64,000 nt of DNA from CAZUMJ01 sp964621605 (GTDB taxonomy: Bacteria > Actinomycetota > Acidimicrobiia > Acidimicrobiales > Iamiaceae), in NCBI GenBank assembly GCA_964621605.1, contig CAZUMJ010000007.1:42065-106064 (forward strand). Reading direction: 5' to 3'. This document shows, in pieces, positions 7,972 to 16,818 of this stretch. Every line of letters starts with the position of its first letter. Position 1 is the first letter of the stretch. A model generated the notes under the pieces. It ran no database searches. It was not told the DNA's origin and was given only the letters and a program-made list of their open reading frames with translations. The position numbers and the translations under genes are program-made.

Positions 7972-8490
7972 ATGTCCGAGCACGACCGATCCGACGCCCC
8001 CGACGACCGCCAGGCGGGCATGCCCGCAGAGGCGATGCCCGCCCCGGGCACGTCGGGCCTTGCCTTGCCCGATCTTTCGGGCGCGTCCGATCTTGGTTTT
8101 CCCCTCGGCGGCTTCGGCGGCGATGGTGGCCCGAGCGGTGGGATCGGTGATCTCCTCGGTGGGCTCGACCTCGGCGGGTTGCTCGACATGGCGGGGCAGA
8201 TGCAGCAGCACATCGCCGAGGCACAGGAACAGGCCGCGTCGACCGTCCTCGAAGGGGCCGCCGGCGGCGGAATGGTGAAGGTGACGGTGACCGGCGACGG
8301 CGAGTTCCGTGCTGTGACGATCGCCCCGGAGGTGGTCGACCCCGACGACATCGAGATGCTCCAAGATCTCGTGCTCGCCGCGGTGAACGACGCCATGGCT
8401 CGCGTGCACGCCCTCCAGGCGGAGACCTTCGGCGACCCGGGTGCGGGCGGGCTGGGTGGCCTCGGCGGCATCTTGGGCGGTCTCGGTTGA
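7972..8490 (+). CDS. ebfC: YbaB/EbfC nucleoid-associated protein, with N- and C-terminal extensions
   Basis: 172 residues, longer than the usual 100-115. The central 95 residues are the YbaB/EbfC dimerising DNA-binding fold (GQMQQHIAEAQEQ, GGGMVKVTVTGDGEF, EVVDPDDIEMLQDLVLAAVN). The first 70 residues form a Gly/Ala/Pro-rich low-complexity extension, and the C-terminus ends in a GLGGLGG repeat. It sits between dnaX (17-nt gap) and recR, the near-universal place for this gene, and is likely co-transcribed with both. Confidence 0.9.
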   Translation: MSEHDRSDAPDDRQAGMPAEAMPAPGTSGLALPDLSGASDLGFPLGGFGGDGGPSGGIGDLLGGLDLGGLLDMAGQMQQHIAEAQEQAASTVLEGAAGGGMVKVTVTGDGEFRAVTIAPEVVDPDDIEMLQDLVLAAVNDAMARVHALQAETFGDPGAGGLGGLGGILGGLG

Positions 8491-8560
8491 TCGTGCGGCG
8501 TTCCCGTCCCTGTCGTCGGCTGACCAACGGCCGTGCAGTCCGCAAGGTCGGTCTTGGCTG

Positions 8561-9160
8561 ATGGGCGCCTATGCCGGCCCGGTGCAGGAGCTCATCGACG
8601 AGCTCGGCCGGCTTCCTGGGATCGGTCCGAAGTCGGCGCAGCGCATCGCGTTCCACCTGCTGAAGCTTCCTGCGCTCGACGTGACGCGCCTCGCGCATGC
8701 GATCACCGAGGCGAAGGAGCGCGTGGCGTGGTGCGAGCGCTGCTTCAACCTTGCGGTGGGCGGCCTGTGCGAGATCTGCCGTGACGAGCGGCGCGATGCC
8801 ACCGTGCTCTGCATCGTGGAAGAACCCCGCGATCTTGTCGCCGTCGAACGCACCCGGGAGTTCCGTGGTCGCTACCACGTGCTCGGTGGTGCGTTGAGCC
8901 CCATCGAGGGCGTCGGCCCCGAGCAGTTGCGGGTGAAGGAGCTGTTGACGCGCCTGGGCGAGGAGCCCATCGCCGAGGTGATCCTCTGCACGAACCCCAA
9001 CATCGAGGGTGAGGCGACGGCGCTGTACTTGGGCAACCTGCTGAAGCCGTTGGGCCTGAAGGTCACGCGGATCGCGAGCGGGCTGCCGGTTGGTGGTGAC
9101 CTCGAGTACGCCGATGAGCTCACGCTTGGGCGGGCGCTCGAGGGGCGGCGGGACGTCTGA
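8561..9160 (+). CDS. recR: Recombination mediator RecR
   Basis: 199 residues, normal RecR length. It acts with RecO (and RecF) to load RecA onto SSB-coated DNA. Domains in order: helix-hairpin-helix (LGRLPGIGPKSAQRIAFHLL, about 13-32), a C4 zinc motif (CERCFNLAVGGLCEIC, about 58-73), a Toprim domain (CIVEEPRDLVAVERT) and a C-terminal Walker-like segment (ASGLPVGGDLEYADELTLG). ATG 8561 gives the canonical start GPVQELIDELG. The last codons (GRRDV-stop) are also the first unit of a 20-bp tandem array that continues downstream. Confidence 0.96.
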   Translation: MGAYAGPVQELIDELGRLPGIGPKSAQRIAFHLLKLPALDVTRLAHAITEAKERVAWCERCFNLAVGGLCEICRDERRDATVLCIVEEPRDLVAVERTREFRGRYHVLGGALSPIEGVGPEQLRVKELLTRLGEEPIAEVILCTNPNIEGEATALYLGNLLKPLGLKVTRIASGLPVGGDLEYADELTLGRALEGRRDV

Positions 9161-9250
9161 CCGAGTCAGGCGACGTCTGACCGAGTTAGGCGACATCTGG
9201 GCAGGCCCGGGGACGTCTGACCGAGTCCGGCGACGTCTGAGCAGGCACGC
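9152..9250. repeat. Five-unit 20-bp tandem array at the recR 3' end
   Basis: Units begin at 9152, 9172, 9192, 9212 and 9232, exactly 20 bp apart. Each starts with GACGTCTGA (one copy is GACATCTGG) and ends either CCGAGTCAGG-like (units 1, 2, 4) or GCAGGCCCGG-like (units 3, 5). The first unit contains the recR stop codon. The period is about two helical turns, and each unit carries the palindrome GACGTC. Confidence 0.85.
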
Positions 9251-9628
9251 AACCCGGTTCGGGGCGTTGCGGGTGGCCGCCTCCGGCCAGAACCGGGAGC
9301 GGGCGGTCTCCCGGAAGGAAGACCGGAGGCGACCCTCCGCACTTCCGACTGGGTGGAGGGGGGAGGGAGACCCAACCGGAAGGTGGGCTCACGCTAACAA
9401 TGTTGCGATCGCGTGACAAGGGCCTATGGCGCAAATATCTGCTCATGCGGGGTGTCCGTTGTCGCCTGCGCGCCACACTCCCGGTCTGAGCCTCACCTGC
9501 GGCCACCGGCACGCCCCACGTGGGCGACTACGACCGGTCTCGCCGGACGCGCATCGGGGGCCCGACGGAACGCCGCCGAGCCCCCGTCACAAGGGCCTGT
9601 GCTGTGTGACGCCCTACACGGCCGTGCG
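9251..9628. other. Non-coding spacer between converging recR and the DUF2269-like gene
   Basis: No gene is supported. After the tandem array the sequence is G+C-rich with short dyads, then shifts to a less G+C-rich patch around 9390-9450 (CGCTAACAATGTTGCGATCGCG). TGACAAGGGCCT-like words recur at about 9413 and 9588. No clear terminator was found. Confidence 0.4.
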
Positions 9629-10135
9629 CTACTTCGCGACCAGCCAGCTCGTGGTTGGGCCGAACACCATCAGCAGCAACACCAACGCCAACACGAGGTG
9701 CAGCGCACCGCTGACCGCAGCGACGCGCTTCTCGGTTGCAGCCCGCTCGGCCGACTCCACGTTGCCTGCCTCGGCGAACCCGACGAGCTTACGAACGGCA
9801 GGCATCAGGAGCCCGTGCGAGAGGCCGATGCCCACGATGTAGAGCGCGAACGAGGCCGACACCCACGGCGACGCGAACTTGTGCGCCTTGTCGCTGAGCA
9901 CGATCGCGACGATGCCGAAGACCGGCACCGCGTAGATGAAGTACTCGGCGACCTTGCTCACCTGGGCGAGCGAGGTGGCGAGCACACCGGCCGCGTCACC
10001 GGTGGTGCGGCTGAGGCGGGCGCCCCAGATGCCGTTGAGCATCACGCCGCCGAACCCGGCGATCACGCAGAGCACGTGCAGGAAGACGGTGAGCAGGTAC
10101 GCCCAACCGGCGAGGCCGGTCGCCGATGCCAGCAC
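9629..10135 (-). CDS. DUF2269-like integral membrane protein
   Basis: 168 residues with four hydrophobic segments (about 8-32, 62-82, 88-112 and 140-165). The pattern, including WAYLLTVFLHVLCVIAGFG with an intramembrane His, resembles DUF2269-type small membrane proteins. GTG 10133-10135 lies 1 nt past the thiolase stop codon, so translation is coupled to that gene. Its role is unknown. The stable link to a thiolase suggests a membrane step in short-chain acyl metabolism, or simple co-transcription. Confidence 0.7.
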   Translation of the reverse strand: MLASATGLAGWAYLLTVFLHVLCVIAGFGGVMLNGIWGARLSRTTGDAAGVLATSLAQVSKVAEYFIYAVPVFGIVAIVLSDKAHKFASPWVSASFALYIVGIGLSHGLLMPAVRKLVGFAEAGNVESAERAATEKRVAAVSGALHLVLALVLLLMVFGPTTSWLVAK

Positions 10136-10136
10136 G

Positions 10137-11315
<1,179 letters not shown>

Positions 11316-11361
11316 GGAATGGATCCCCCACGAGGTTGTGGAAACGAGGTCTCGTCAGCGT

Positions 11362-11379
11362 AGTGACCGCGCGGTCACT
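11362..11379. promoter_or_regulatory. Perfect 18-bp palindromic operator between thiolase and ccr
   Basis: AGTGACCGCGCGGTCACT is a perfect palindrome typical of TetR/FadR-family operators. It touches a TACGCT -10 box reading toward the thiolase (complement of 11357-11362) and lies about 75 bp upstream of ccr, so it most directly controls the thiolase-membrane protein operon. The regulator gene is not evident nearby. Confidence 0.75.
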
Positions 11380-11428
11380 TCTGGAAAGGGGTCGTGTGCC
11401 CCTGGCGTTCGGCTGCGGCGTCGATACT

Positions 11429-11444
11429 TACCGGTCGGTAAGGT
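11429..11444 (+). promoter_or_regulatory. TACC-N4-GGTA operator overlapping the ccr -10 box
   Basis: TACCGGTCGGTA (11429-11440) is an inverted repeat. Its last TA begins TAAGGT (11439-11444), a TANNNT -10 box that ends 8 nt before the ccr ATG. A repressor bound here would cover the polymerase site. Matching operator-promoters lie before the desaturase (13342) and the TetR gene (29231). Confidence 0.7.
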
Positions 11445-11452
11445 GCACCCCC

Positions 11453-12790
11453 ATGCGTGAGATCCTCGAAGCAGTCCAGGCCGGCGCGACCGGCGACGAC
11501 CTGGCCAACCTCCCGATCCCCGAGTCCTACCGAGCGGCCTTCGTGCGCCGTGAGGACGTCGGCATCTTCGAAGGGGTCGAGTCGGCCGACAAGGACCCGC
11601 GCAAGTCGATCCACGTCGACGAGGTGCCCACCCCCGAGCTCGCGCCCGACGAGGTGTACGTCGCCGTGATGGCCTCGGCCATCAACTTCAACACGGTGTG
11701 GACGTCCATCTTCGAGCCGCTCCCCACCTTCGGCTTCCTCGACCGCTTGGGCCGCGAGAGCGTGTGGGGTGCCCGTCACGCGCAGGACTTCCACGCCTTC
11801 GGCTCCGACGCCTCGGGCGTCATCGTGCGCTGCGGGTCGGCCGTGCGCGGCTGGAAGCCTGGCGACAAGGTCACGATCCACTGCAACCACGTCGACGACC
11901 AGTCGCCCACCGCTCACGACGACTCGATGCTCGCCGAGAACCAGCGCATCTGGGGGTTCGAGACCAACTACGGCGGCCTCGCCGATCTCACGCTCGTGAA
12001 GGCCAACCAGCTCATGCCGAAGCCCGCCCACCTCACGTGGGAAGAGGCTGCGTGCAACGCGCTGTGCAACTCGACCAGCTACCGCATGATCGTGTCGCGT
12101 CACGCCGGTGACCTGAAGCAGGGCCAGGCGGTCCTCATCTGGGGCGCCACGGGCGGCATCGGCGGGTACGCGGTGCAGTACGTCCTGAACGGGGGCGGCA
12201 TCCCGGTCGGCGTGGTGTCGTCGCCCGAGCGTGCCGAACTGCTCCGCCAGATGGGCTGCGAGCACGTCATCGACCGCAAGGCCGCCGGCTACAAGTTCTG
12301 GAAGGACGAGCACACCCAGGACGAGGCCGAGTGGCGTCGCCTCGGCAAGGACATCCGTGGCCTCATCGGTCGTGACGTCGACACCGTGTTCGAGCACCCG
12401 GGGCGTTCCACGTTCGGTGCGTCGGTGTTCGCCGCCGCGCGTGGCGGCAAGATCGTCACCTGCGCGGCCACGTCGGGCTACATGATCGAGTACGACAACC
12501 GCCACCTCTGGATGAAGCTGAAGAGCATCGTCAGCTCGCACTTCGCCAACTACAAGGAGGCGTGGGCCGCGAACCAGCTCATCTGCGAGGGCAAGATCCA
12601 GCCGCTGCTGAGCCGCGTGTACGACCTTTCGCAGACCGGCGAGGCGGCGCTGGCCGTGCACCGCAACGAGACCGAGGGCAAGGTCGGCATTCTGTGCCTG
12701 GCGCCCGAAGAAGGCCTCGGCATCGACGACAGCGCGTTCCGCGAGCAGGTCGGCGAGGACCGCATCACGCTGTTCCGCCAGGCCGGCTGA
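11453..12790 (+). CDS. ccr: Crotonyl-CoA carboxylase/reductase
   Basis: 445 residues, an MDR-superfamily enzyme that reductively carboxylates crotonyl-CoA with NADPH and CO2 to ethylmalonyl-CoA. The family-specific N-terminal half is present (VPTPELAPDEVYVAVMASAINFNTVW, split here as VPTPELAPDEV and MASAINFNTVW), with WGARHAQDFHAFGSDASG and the NADPH loop IWGATGGIGGYAVQ. The length and the DEAEWRRLGKDIRGL insert separate it from plain quinone reductases. ATG 11453 gives MREILEAVQAG, a typical start. The epimerase follows after 26 nt. Together with the mutase at 37688 it indicates an ethylmalonyl-CoA pathway or supply of ethylmalonyl units. Confidence 0.95.
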   Translation: MREILEAVQAGATGDDLANLPIPESYRAAFVRREDVGIFEGVESADKDPRKSIHVDEVPTPELAPDEVYVAVMASAINFNTVWTSIFEPLPTFGFLDRLGRESVWGARHAQDFHAFGSDASGVIVRCGSAVRGWKPGDKVTIHCNHVDDQSPTAHDDSMLAENQRIWGFETNYGGLADLTLVKANQLMPKPAHLTWEEAACNALCNSTSYRMIVSRHAGDLKQGQAVLIWGATGGIGGYAVQYVLNGGGIPVGVVSSPERAELLRQMGCEHVIDRKAAGYKFWKDEHTQDEAEWRRLGKDIRGLIGRDVDTVFEHPGRSTFGASVFAAARGGKIVTCAATSGYMIEYDNRHLWMKLKSIVSSHFANYKEAWAANQLICEGKIQPLLSRVYDLSQTGEAALAVHRNETEGKVGILCLAPEEGLGIDDSAFREQVGEDRITLFRQAG

Positions 12791-12816
12791 CCCGACGCCA
12801 GATCGAGGAGAGCACC

Positions 12817-13314
12817 ATGAGCCCACTTGCTGCCAGCAACCCCTTCGAGAACGAGGACGACTTCGGTGGCGACGCCGCAGCGCTCGCGCCAGACGAGACC
12901 GCCGACTTCGCCACGCTGCTCACCGAGATCGACCACATCGCGATCGCGGTGCGCGACCTCCCCGCGGCGATCGACTTCTACCGCGACACCTTCGGTGCCG
13001 TCGTCGACCATCGCGAGGTCGTCGACTCCGACGGGGTCGAAGAGGCGTTGCTGAAGGTGGCAGACAGCTACATCCAGCTGCTCACCCCAACCACCGACGA
13101 CTCGCCCGTCGCGAAGTACCTCGAACGCAAGGGCGAGGGGCTGCACCACGTCGGCTACCGCGTCGCCGATTGCGGGGCGGCGTTGCAGGCGGTCAAGGAC
13201 AACGGCGGTCGGGTCATCGACGAGGCGCCTCGTCCGGGGTCACGCGGGACGACGGTGGCCTTCGTGCACCCGAAGACCAGCTTCGGCACGCTCATCGAGC
13301 TCGTGCAGGAGTAG
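12817..13314 (+). CDS. mce: Methylmalonyl-/ethylmalonyl-CoA epimerase
   Basis: 165 residues, a vicinal-oxygen-chelate fold enzyme that interconverts the (R)- and (S)-forms of methylmalonyl- or ethylmalonyl-CoA using a metal ion. Two paired modules are seen: IDHIAIAVRDLPAAIDFY (metal His) and GEGLHHVGYRVAD, ending with GTLIELVQE, whose Glu is the last metal ligand. About 35 extra acidic residues precede the usual start. GAGGAG sits 7 nt before ATG 12817. It lies 26 nt after ccr, consistent with passing Ccr product to the mutase. Confidence 0.93.
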   Translation: MSPLAASNPFENEDDFGGDAAALAPDETADFATLLTEIDHIAIAVRDLPAAIDFYRDTFGAVVDHREVVDSDGVEEALLKVADSYIQLLTPTTDDSPVAKYLERKGEGLHHVGYRVADCGAALQAVKDNGGRVIDEAPRPGSRGTTVAFVHPKTSFGTLIELVQE

Positions 13315-13335
13315 CGTCCGCCGCTTTACCTCCTC

Positions 13336-13357
13336 CCTACCTACCGGTAGGTAGGCT
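13336..13357 (+). promoter_or_regulatory. 20-bp palindromic operator overlapping the desaturase -10 box
   Basis: CCTACCTACCGGTAGGTAGG (13336-13355) is a perfect palindrome containing TACC-N4-GGTA at 13342-13353. The final TA starts TAGGCT (13352-13357), a -10 box 6 nt before the GTG start codon. The organisation is the same as at ccr and the TetR gene. Confidence 0.8.
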
Positions 13358-13363
13358 GCCTCG

Positions 13364-14284
13364 GTGCAGAATCGAACCGGCCTCCTTGTCGATCTCGAAC
13401 CCGTGGTCGCCGCGCAGCTCGATCGCCACCTGAGCCTCACGAAGGAGTGGTTTCCGCACGAGTTCGTGCCGTGGAGCCGCGGCCGCGACTTCGAGCCCGG
13501 CGATGCGTGGAAGGCTCCGGCAACCCCTGCGTTGCCCGACGGGGTGGCCAGCTCGCTGTTCGTGAACCTCCTCACCGAGGACAACCTGCCGTACTACTTC
13601 CACACCATCGACCGCCTCTTCGGCCCGGACGGGGCCTGGGGCACATGGGCGCGTCGCTGGACCGCTGAGGAAGGCCGGCATTCGATCGTCATCCGCGACT
13701 ACCTGACGGTCACCCGCCTGCTCGACCCCGTCGCGCTTGAACGGGCACGCATGCAGCAAGTCGCCGGGGGGCAGGTGCCCCAGCCGGCGGACCCGCTCGA
13801 CGGCATCGCGTACGTCGCCTTGCAGGAGCTCGCCACCCGCATCGCGCACCGCAACACGGGCCAGCTCATCGACGACCCCGTTGCGGTTGCCGTCATGAAC
13901 CGCGTCGCTGCCGACGAGAACCTGCACTTCATCTTCTACCGCGACCTCGTGAAGGAAGTGCTCGACCGCGACCCGTCCGCGATGGTGTGCGCGATCGAAC
14001 GGCAGGTGCGCGACTTCGAGATGCCCGGAACCGGCATCGTCGACTTCGGTGCCCACGCGAAGGCCATCGCCAAGGCCGGCATCTACGACCTGGCCGTGCA
14101 CCACGACTCGGTGCTGGTGCCTGTCGTGCTTCGCCAGTGGAAGGTGGCAGAGCTCGAAGGACTCGACGCCGAGGCCGAGCAGGCTCGCACACGGTTGTTG
14201 ACCCGCATCGAGCGCATCGGCAAAGCCGGTCGTCGCATGGCGCGCCACCGCGCCGAAGCAGACGCGCTCGTCCCAGCCGGCTGA
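13364..14284 (+). CDS. Acyl-ACP desaturase (ferritin-like di-iron)
   Basis: 306 residues, related to mycobacterial DesA1/DesA2. These soluble enzymes insert a double bond into acyl-ACP using O2 and a di-iron centre. The iron ligands are visible as EEGRH (102-106), ELATRIAH (about 155-162) and DENLH (184-188), plus an early Glu in LTEDNLPYYF. The EEGRH/DENLH pairing is typical of acyl-ACP desaturases. GTG 13364 follows a -10 box by 6 nt, implying a leaderless mRNA that begins under the palindromic operator. Its substrate would come from a type II synthase such as the one at 20401-27988. Confidence 0.92.
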   Translation: MQNRTGLLVDLEPVVAAQLDRHLSLTKEWFPHEFVPWSRGRDFEPGDAWKAPATPALPDGVASSLFVNLLTEDNLPYYFHTIDRLFGPDGAWGTWARRWTAEEGRHSIVIRDYLTVTRLLDPVALERARMQQVAGGQVPQPADPLDGIAYVALQELATRIAHRNTGQLIDDPVAVAVMNRVAADENLHFIFYRDLVKEVLDRDPSAMVCAIERQVRDFEMPGTGIVDFGAHAKAIAKAGIYDLAVHHDSVLVPVVLRQWKVAELEGLDAEAEQARTRLLTRIERIGKAGRRMARHRAEADALVPAG

Positions 14285-14331
14285 TCGGGCAGGTGCGCCG
14301 CTTGCCTTTCTGCGGCGTGTGGTCGCGGCGG

Positions 14332-14337
14332 TAGCGT
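14332..14337 (+). promoter_or_regulatory. -10 box (TAGCGT) of the ABC exporter operon, leaderless type
   Basis: TAGCGT ends 8 nt before GTG 14346, with no Shine-Dalgarno sequence between them. Confidence 0.45.
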
Positions 14338-14345
14338 GAGCACCC

Positions 14346-16007
14346 GTGTCGACGGCCGATCCCACGCATGTCGCGCTGGCCGAGTTGCGACGCGCTCGGC
14401 AGCGGACGCGCATCGCGCAGATCCACTGGGTCGACGCGCTCTATCACGTGTACCTCGCCGCGATGCTGGGGATGGCCGGTGTCGTGGTGTTGGCCGGCGT
14501 TGCCGGTGGTGACCGCCTCGACGCGCACGGCATGGGCGAGGTCGCCCGGCACGGTGCAGCGGTACTCGGCTTGTTGCCAGCGGTGGCGCTGTTCATCGGG
14601 CTGCGCTCGGGGAGTCGGGGTGGGCCCATCGCCCTCGAGCCCCCCGACGTCCGCCACGTGCTCATGTCGGCAGTCGATCGCGGCCACGCCTTGCGCATGC
14701 CCGCCCTTCGCCAGCTGCGCTTCGCCGTGTTCGTTGGGGTCGTGGCCGGTGGCATCGCGGGCTACTTCGCCCAGCACCGCTTGGGCGGCAACGGGCTCGC
14801 CTTCGCGGCCAGCGGCGCGCTCTACGGCGTTGGCGTCGTCGGCCTCGGGTTCGGCAGCGCCCTCGTCATGTCGGGTCGCCGTGCGCCGCGCTGGTTGGCG
14901 ACGCTGCTCGGCTTGGTGTTCGTCGCCTGGGCAGTCGGCGACGTCACGGGCAACCTCCCGATGGCGCCCACCACCGTGCTCGGCAAGGTTCCCTTGTGGC
15001 CGCGCCAGATGGAGTGGCTCGGGGTGGTGCCCGTGCTCGTCGCGGTCGCGCTCGTCGCGCTCGGCGTCGTCGGCATCTCGGGGATATCTGTCGAGCAGGC
15101 CGAGCGGCGCACCCGCCTCGTGGGGCAGCTCCGGTTCGCCGTCACGCTGCAGGACTTGCGGACGGTGCTGGTGCTTCGCCGGCAGTTGGCGCAGGAGCTT
15201 CCGCGCGAACGGCCGTGGTTCGGTGGGGTCCGACGTCCTGCCGGGCGGGCCACCGTGTGGTGGCGCGGGTGGCGAGGCGTCGCACGCTGGCCGGCCACTC
15301 GTCTCATCCGCCTGCTCATCCTGGCGGTCGTCGCGGGCCTCGCGGCGCGCGGTGTCTGGAACTCGGTCTACCCCCTTGTCGTGCTGACCGGTCTGGCCAT
15401 GTGGGTCGCGGCGCTCGACGTGATCGAGCCGCTCGCCCAGGAGACCGACCACCCCTCTCGGCGTGACGGCTACCCGTGCGAGCAGGGCGAGCTGATGGTG
15501 CGCCACCTGGCGGTGTCGGCCGTTGTGATCGTCGTCGTCTCGCTGGTCGCTGTTGGCGTGTTCGTCGCCGCGGGGCCGTCCGGCGAGGTGCTCCGGCTCG
15601 GTCTGATCTGTGTGCTGCCACTGGCCCTCGCGGCACTCGGTGGCGCGGTGGTCAGCGCCCTCATGGGGGCGCCGACGGTGGGCGGCTCCGACATGACAAA
15701 CCTGCTGCCACCCGAGTTCGCCGGCATGAAGAGCGCCTTGCGCGCGGCGTGGCCGCCTGCGCTCGCCATCCTGGGCGCAGCGCCGTTCGCCGTCGCCCGA
15801 GCTGTTGCCCAGCACCCGAACCCGTGGGAGCGCCCCACCATCTTCATGGCGATCGGTGTGGTCGGCGTCGCCGGCCTGGTTGGCGCCTGGGTGCGCTACC
15901 GCGAAGACATCCACGAGTGGTGGGCACTGTCCAAGGAGGAGGCGATGGCCACCCAGGCGGCGCGCCAGAAGGCCCGCAGCGGGTCCGATGAGGAGGACGA
16001 CGAGTGA
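14346..16007 (+). CDS. Large multi-pass membrane protein (DUF6297-like), ABC exporter permease
   Basis: 553 residues with about ten to twelve predicted membrane segments in two clusters (about 35-220 and 315-525) separated by a cytoplasmic stretch rich in Arg. Its stop overlaps the start of the ATPase gene by 4 nt (GTGA), so it is almost certainly the membrane partner of that ATPase. The arrangement and size resemble actinobacterial DUF6297 proteins. The transported substrate is unknown. The C-terminus is highly charged (SGSDEEDDE). Confidence 0.75.
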   Translation: MSTADPTHVALAELRRARQRTRIAQIHWVDALYHVYLAAMLGMAGVVVLAGVAGGDRLDAHGMGEVARHGAAVLGLLPAVALFIGLRSGSRGGPIALEPPDVRHVLMSAVDRGHALRMPALRQLRFAVFVGVVAGGIAGYFAQHRLGGNGLAFAASGALYGVGVVGLGFGSALVMSGRRAPRWLATLLGLVFVAWAVGDVTGNLPMAPTTVLGKVPLWPRQMEWLGVVPVLVAVALVALGVVGISGISVEQAERRTRLVGQLRFAVTLQDLRTVLVLRRQLAQELPRERPWFGGVRRPAGRATVWWRGWRGVARWPATRLIRLLILAVVAGLAARGVWNSVYPLVVLTGLAMWVAALDVIEPLAQETDHPSRRDGYPCEQGELMVRHLAVSAVVIVVVSLVAVGVFVAAGPSGEVLRLGLICVLPLALAALGGAVVSALMGAPTVGGSDMTNLLPPEFAGMKSALRAAWPPALAILGAAPFAVARAVAQHPNPWERPTIFMAIGVVGVAGLVGAWVRYREDIHEWWALSKEEAMATQAARQKARSGSDEEDDE

Positions 16008-16741
16008 CGAGCGACGCGCACGACGACGTGGCAGCCGAGGACGACGCGAACGACCGCCACGAGGACGAGCCCGCGATCTCCTCTGAGGGGTTGACGAAGG
16101 TCTACGGGGACCTCCCTGCACTGGCGCCGTTCGACCTCGTCGTGCCAGCCGGTCAGTCGCTGGCCCTGATCGGCCACAACGGATCGGGCAAGTCCACGTT
16201 CTTGCGCATGGTCGCAGGCTTGCTGGAGCCGACCGGAGGCGAGGTGTCGATCGCGGGCTGGCCTGTCGGATCGCTCCCGGCCCGCGCGACCACCGCGTTC
16301 CTGCCGGACGAGCCCGTGCTCTACGACGACCTCAGCGTGCACGAGCACGTCGAGTACGTCTCGCGCCTGCACGGCGGCGACGGGTTCGATGCCTACGCAG
16401 AAGAGGTTGCCGGTCGCCTCGGGCTGACCGATCGCCTCGACGATCTGCCTGCTCGCTTCAGCCGTGGCCTGCGGCAGAAGACCTCGCTCCTGCTCGGGAT
16501 CTGCCGTCCGTTCTCGCTGCTGCTGGTCGACGAGCCATTTGTCGGCCTCGACGCTCCGGGGCGCAACGCCCTGCTCGAACTGCTCGACGAGGTGCACCGA
16601 GACGGCGCCGCGGTGGTCGTCGCAACGCACGACAGCGAGTTCGTCGAGCGCGTCGACCGTTGCGTGGCGTTGCGTGACGGTGAGCAGATCTTCGATGGGG
16701 TCACCACCGCTTCCGAGGTGCTCCGCCTCGTCAGCGGTTGA
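16004..16741 (+). CDS. ABC transporter ATP-binding protein
   Basis: 245 residues. Walker A IGHNGSGKST lies at about 57-66 and Walker B LLLVDEPFVGLD at about 166-177. The signature is a variant FSRGLRQK rather than LSGGQ, which is frequent in exporters of the drug/bacteriocin type. GTG 16004 overlaps the membrane-protein stop. It should power the DUF6297-like partner encoded just upstream. Confidence 0.92.
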   Translation: MTSDAHDDVAAEDDANDRHEDEPAISSEGLTKVYGDLPALAPFDLVVPAGQSLALIGHNGSGKSTFLRMVAGLLEPTGGEVSIAGWPVGSLPARATTAFLPDEPVLYDDLSVHEHVEYVSRLHGGDGFDAYAEEVAGRLGLTDRLDDLPARFSRGLRQKTSLLLGICRPFSLLLVDEPFVGLDAPGRNALLELLDEVHRDGAAVVVATHDSEFVERVDRCVALRDGEQIFDGVTTASEVLRLVSG

Positions 16742-16818
16742 GCTTGTCTGCACGCCAAGGCGGGCGTCAGCAGCCGAAGCGGCACGCCTGACGCGCCGAT
16801 TCCTGCGAGCATGACCCC

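Noticed and set aside
7409..9196. 595-codon minus-strand frame across dnaX, ebfC and recR
   Set aside because: It lies opposite three certain genes and shows no domain or ribosome site.
9152..9250. CRISPR array
   Set aside because: The units are contiguous 20-mers without unique spacers, and no cas genes are near.
13929..16121. 730-codon open frame on the minus strand opposite the DUF6297-like membrane protein
   Set aside because: Long antisense frames arise in high-GC genes. It is Arg/His/Asp-rich with no domain, while the plus-strand protein has clear membrane helices and couples to the ABC ATPase.
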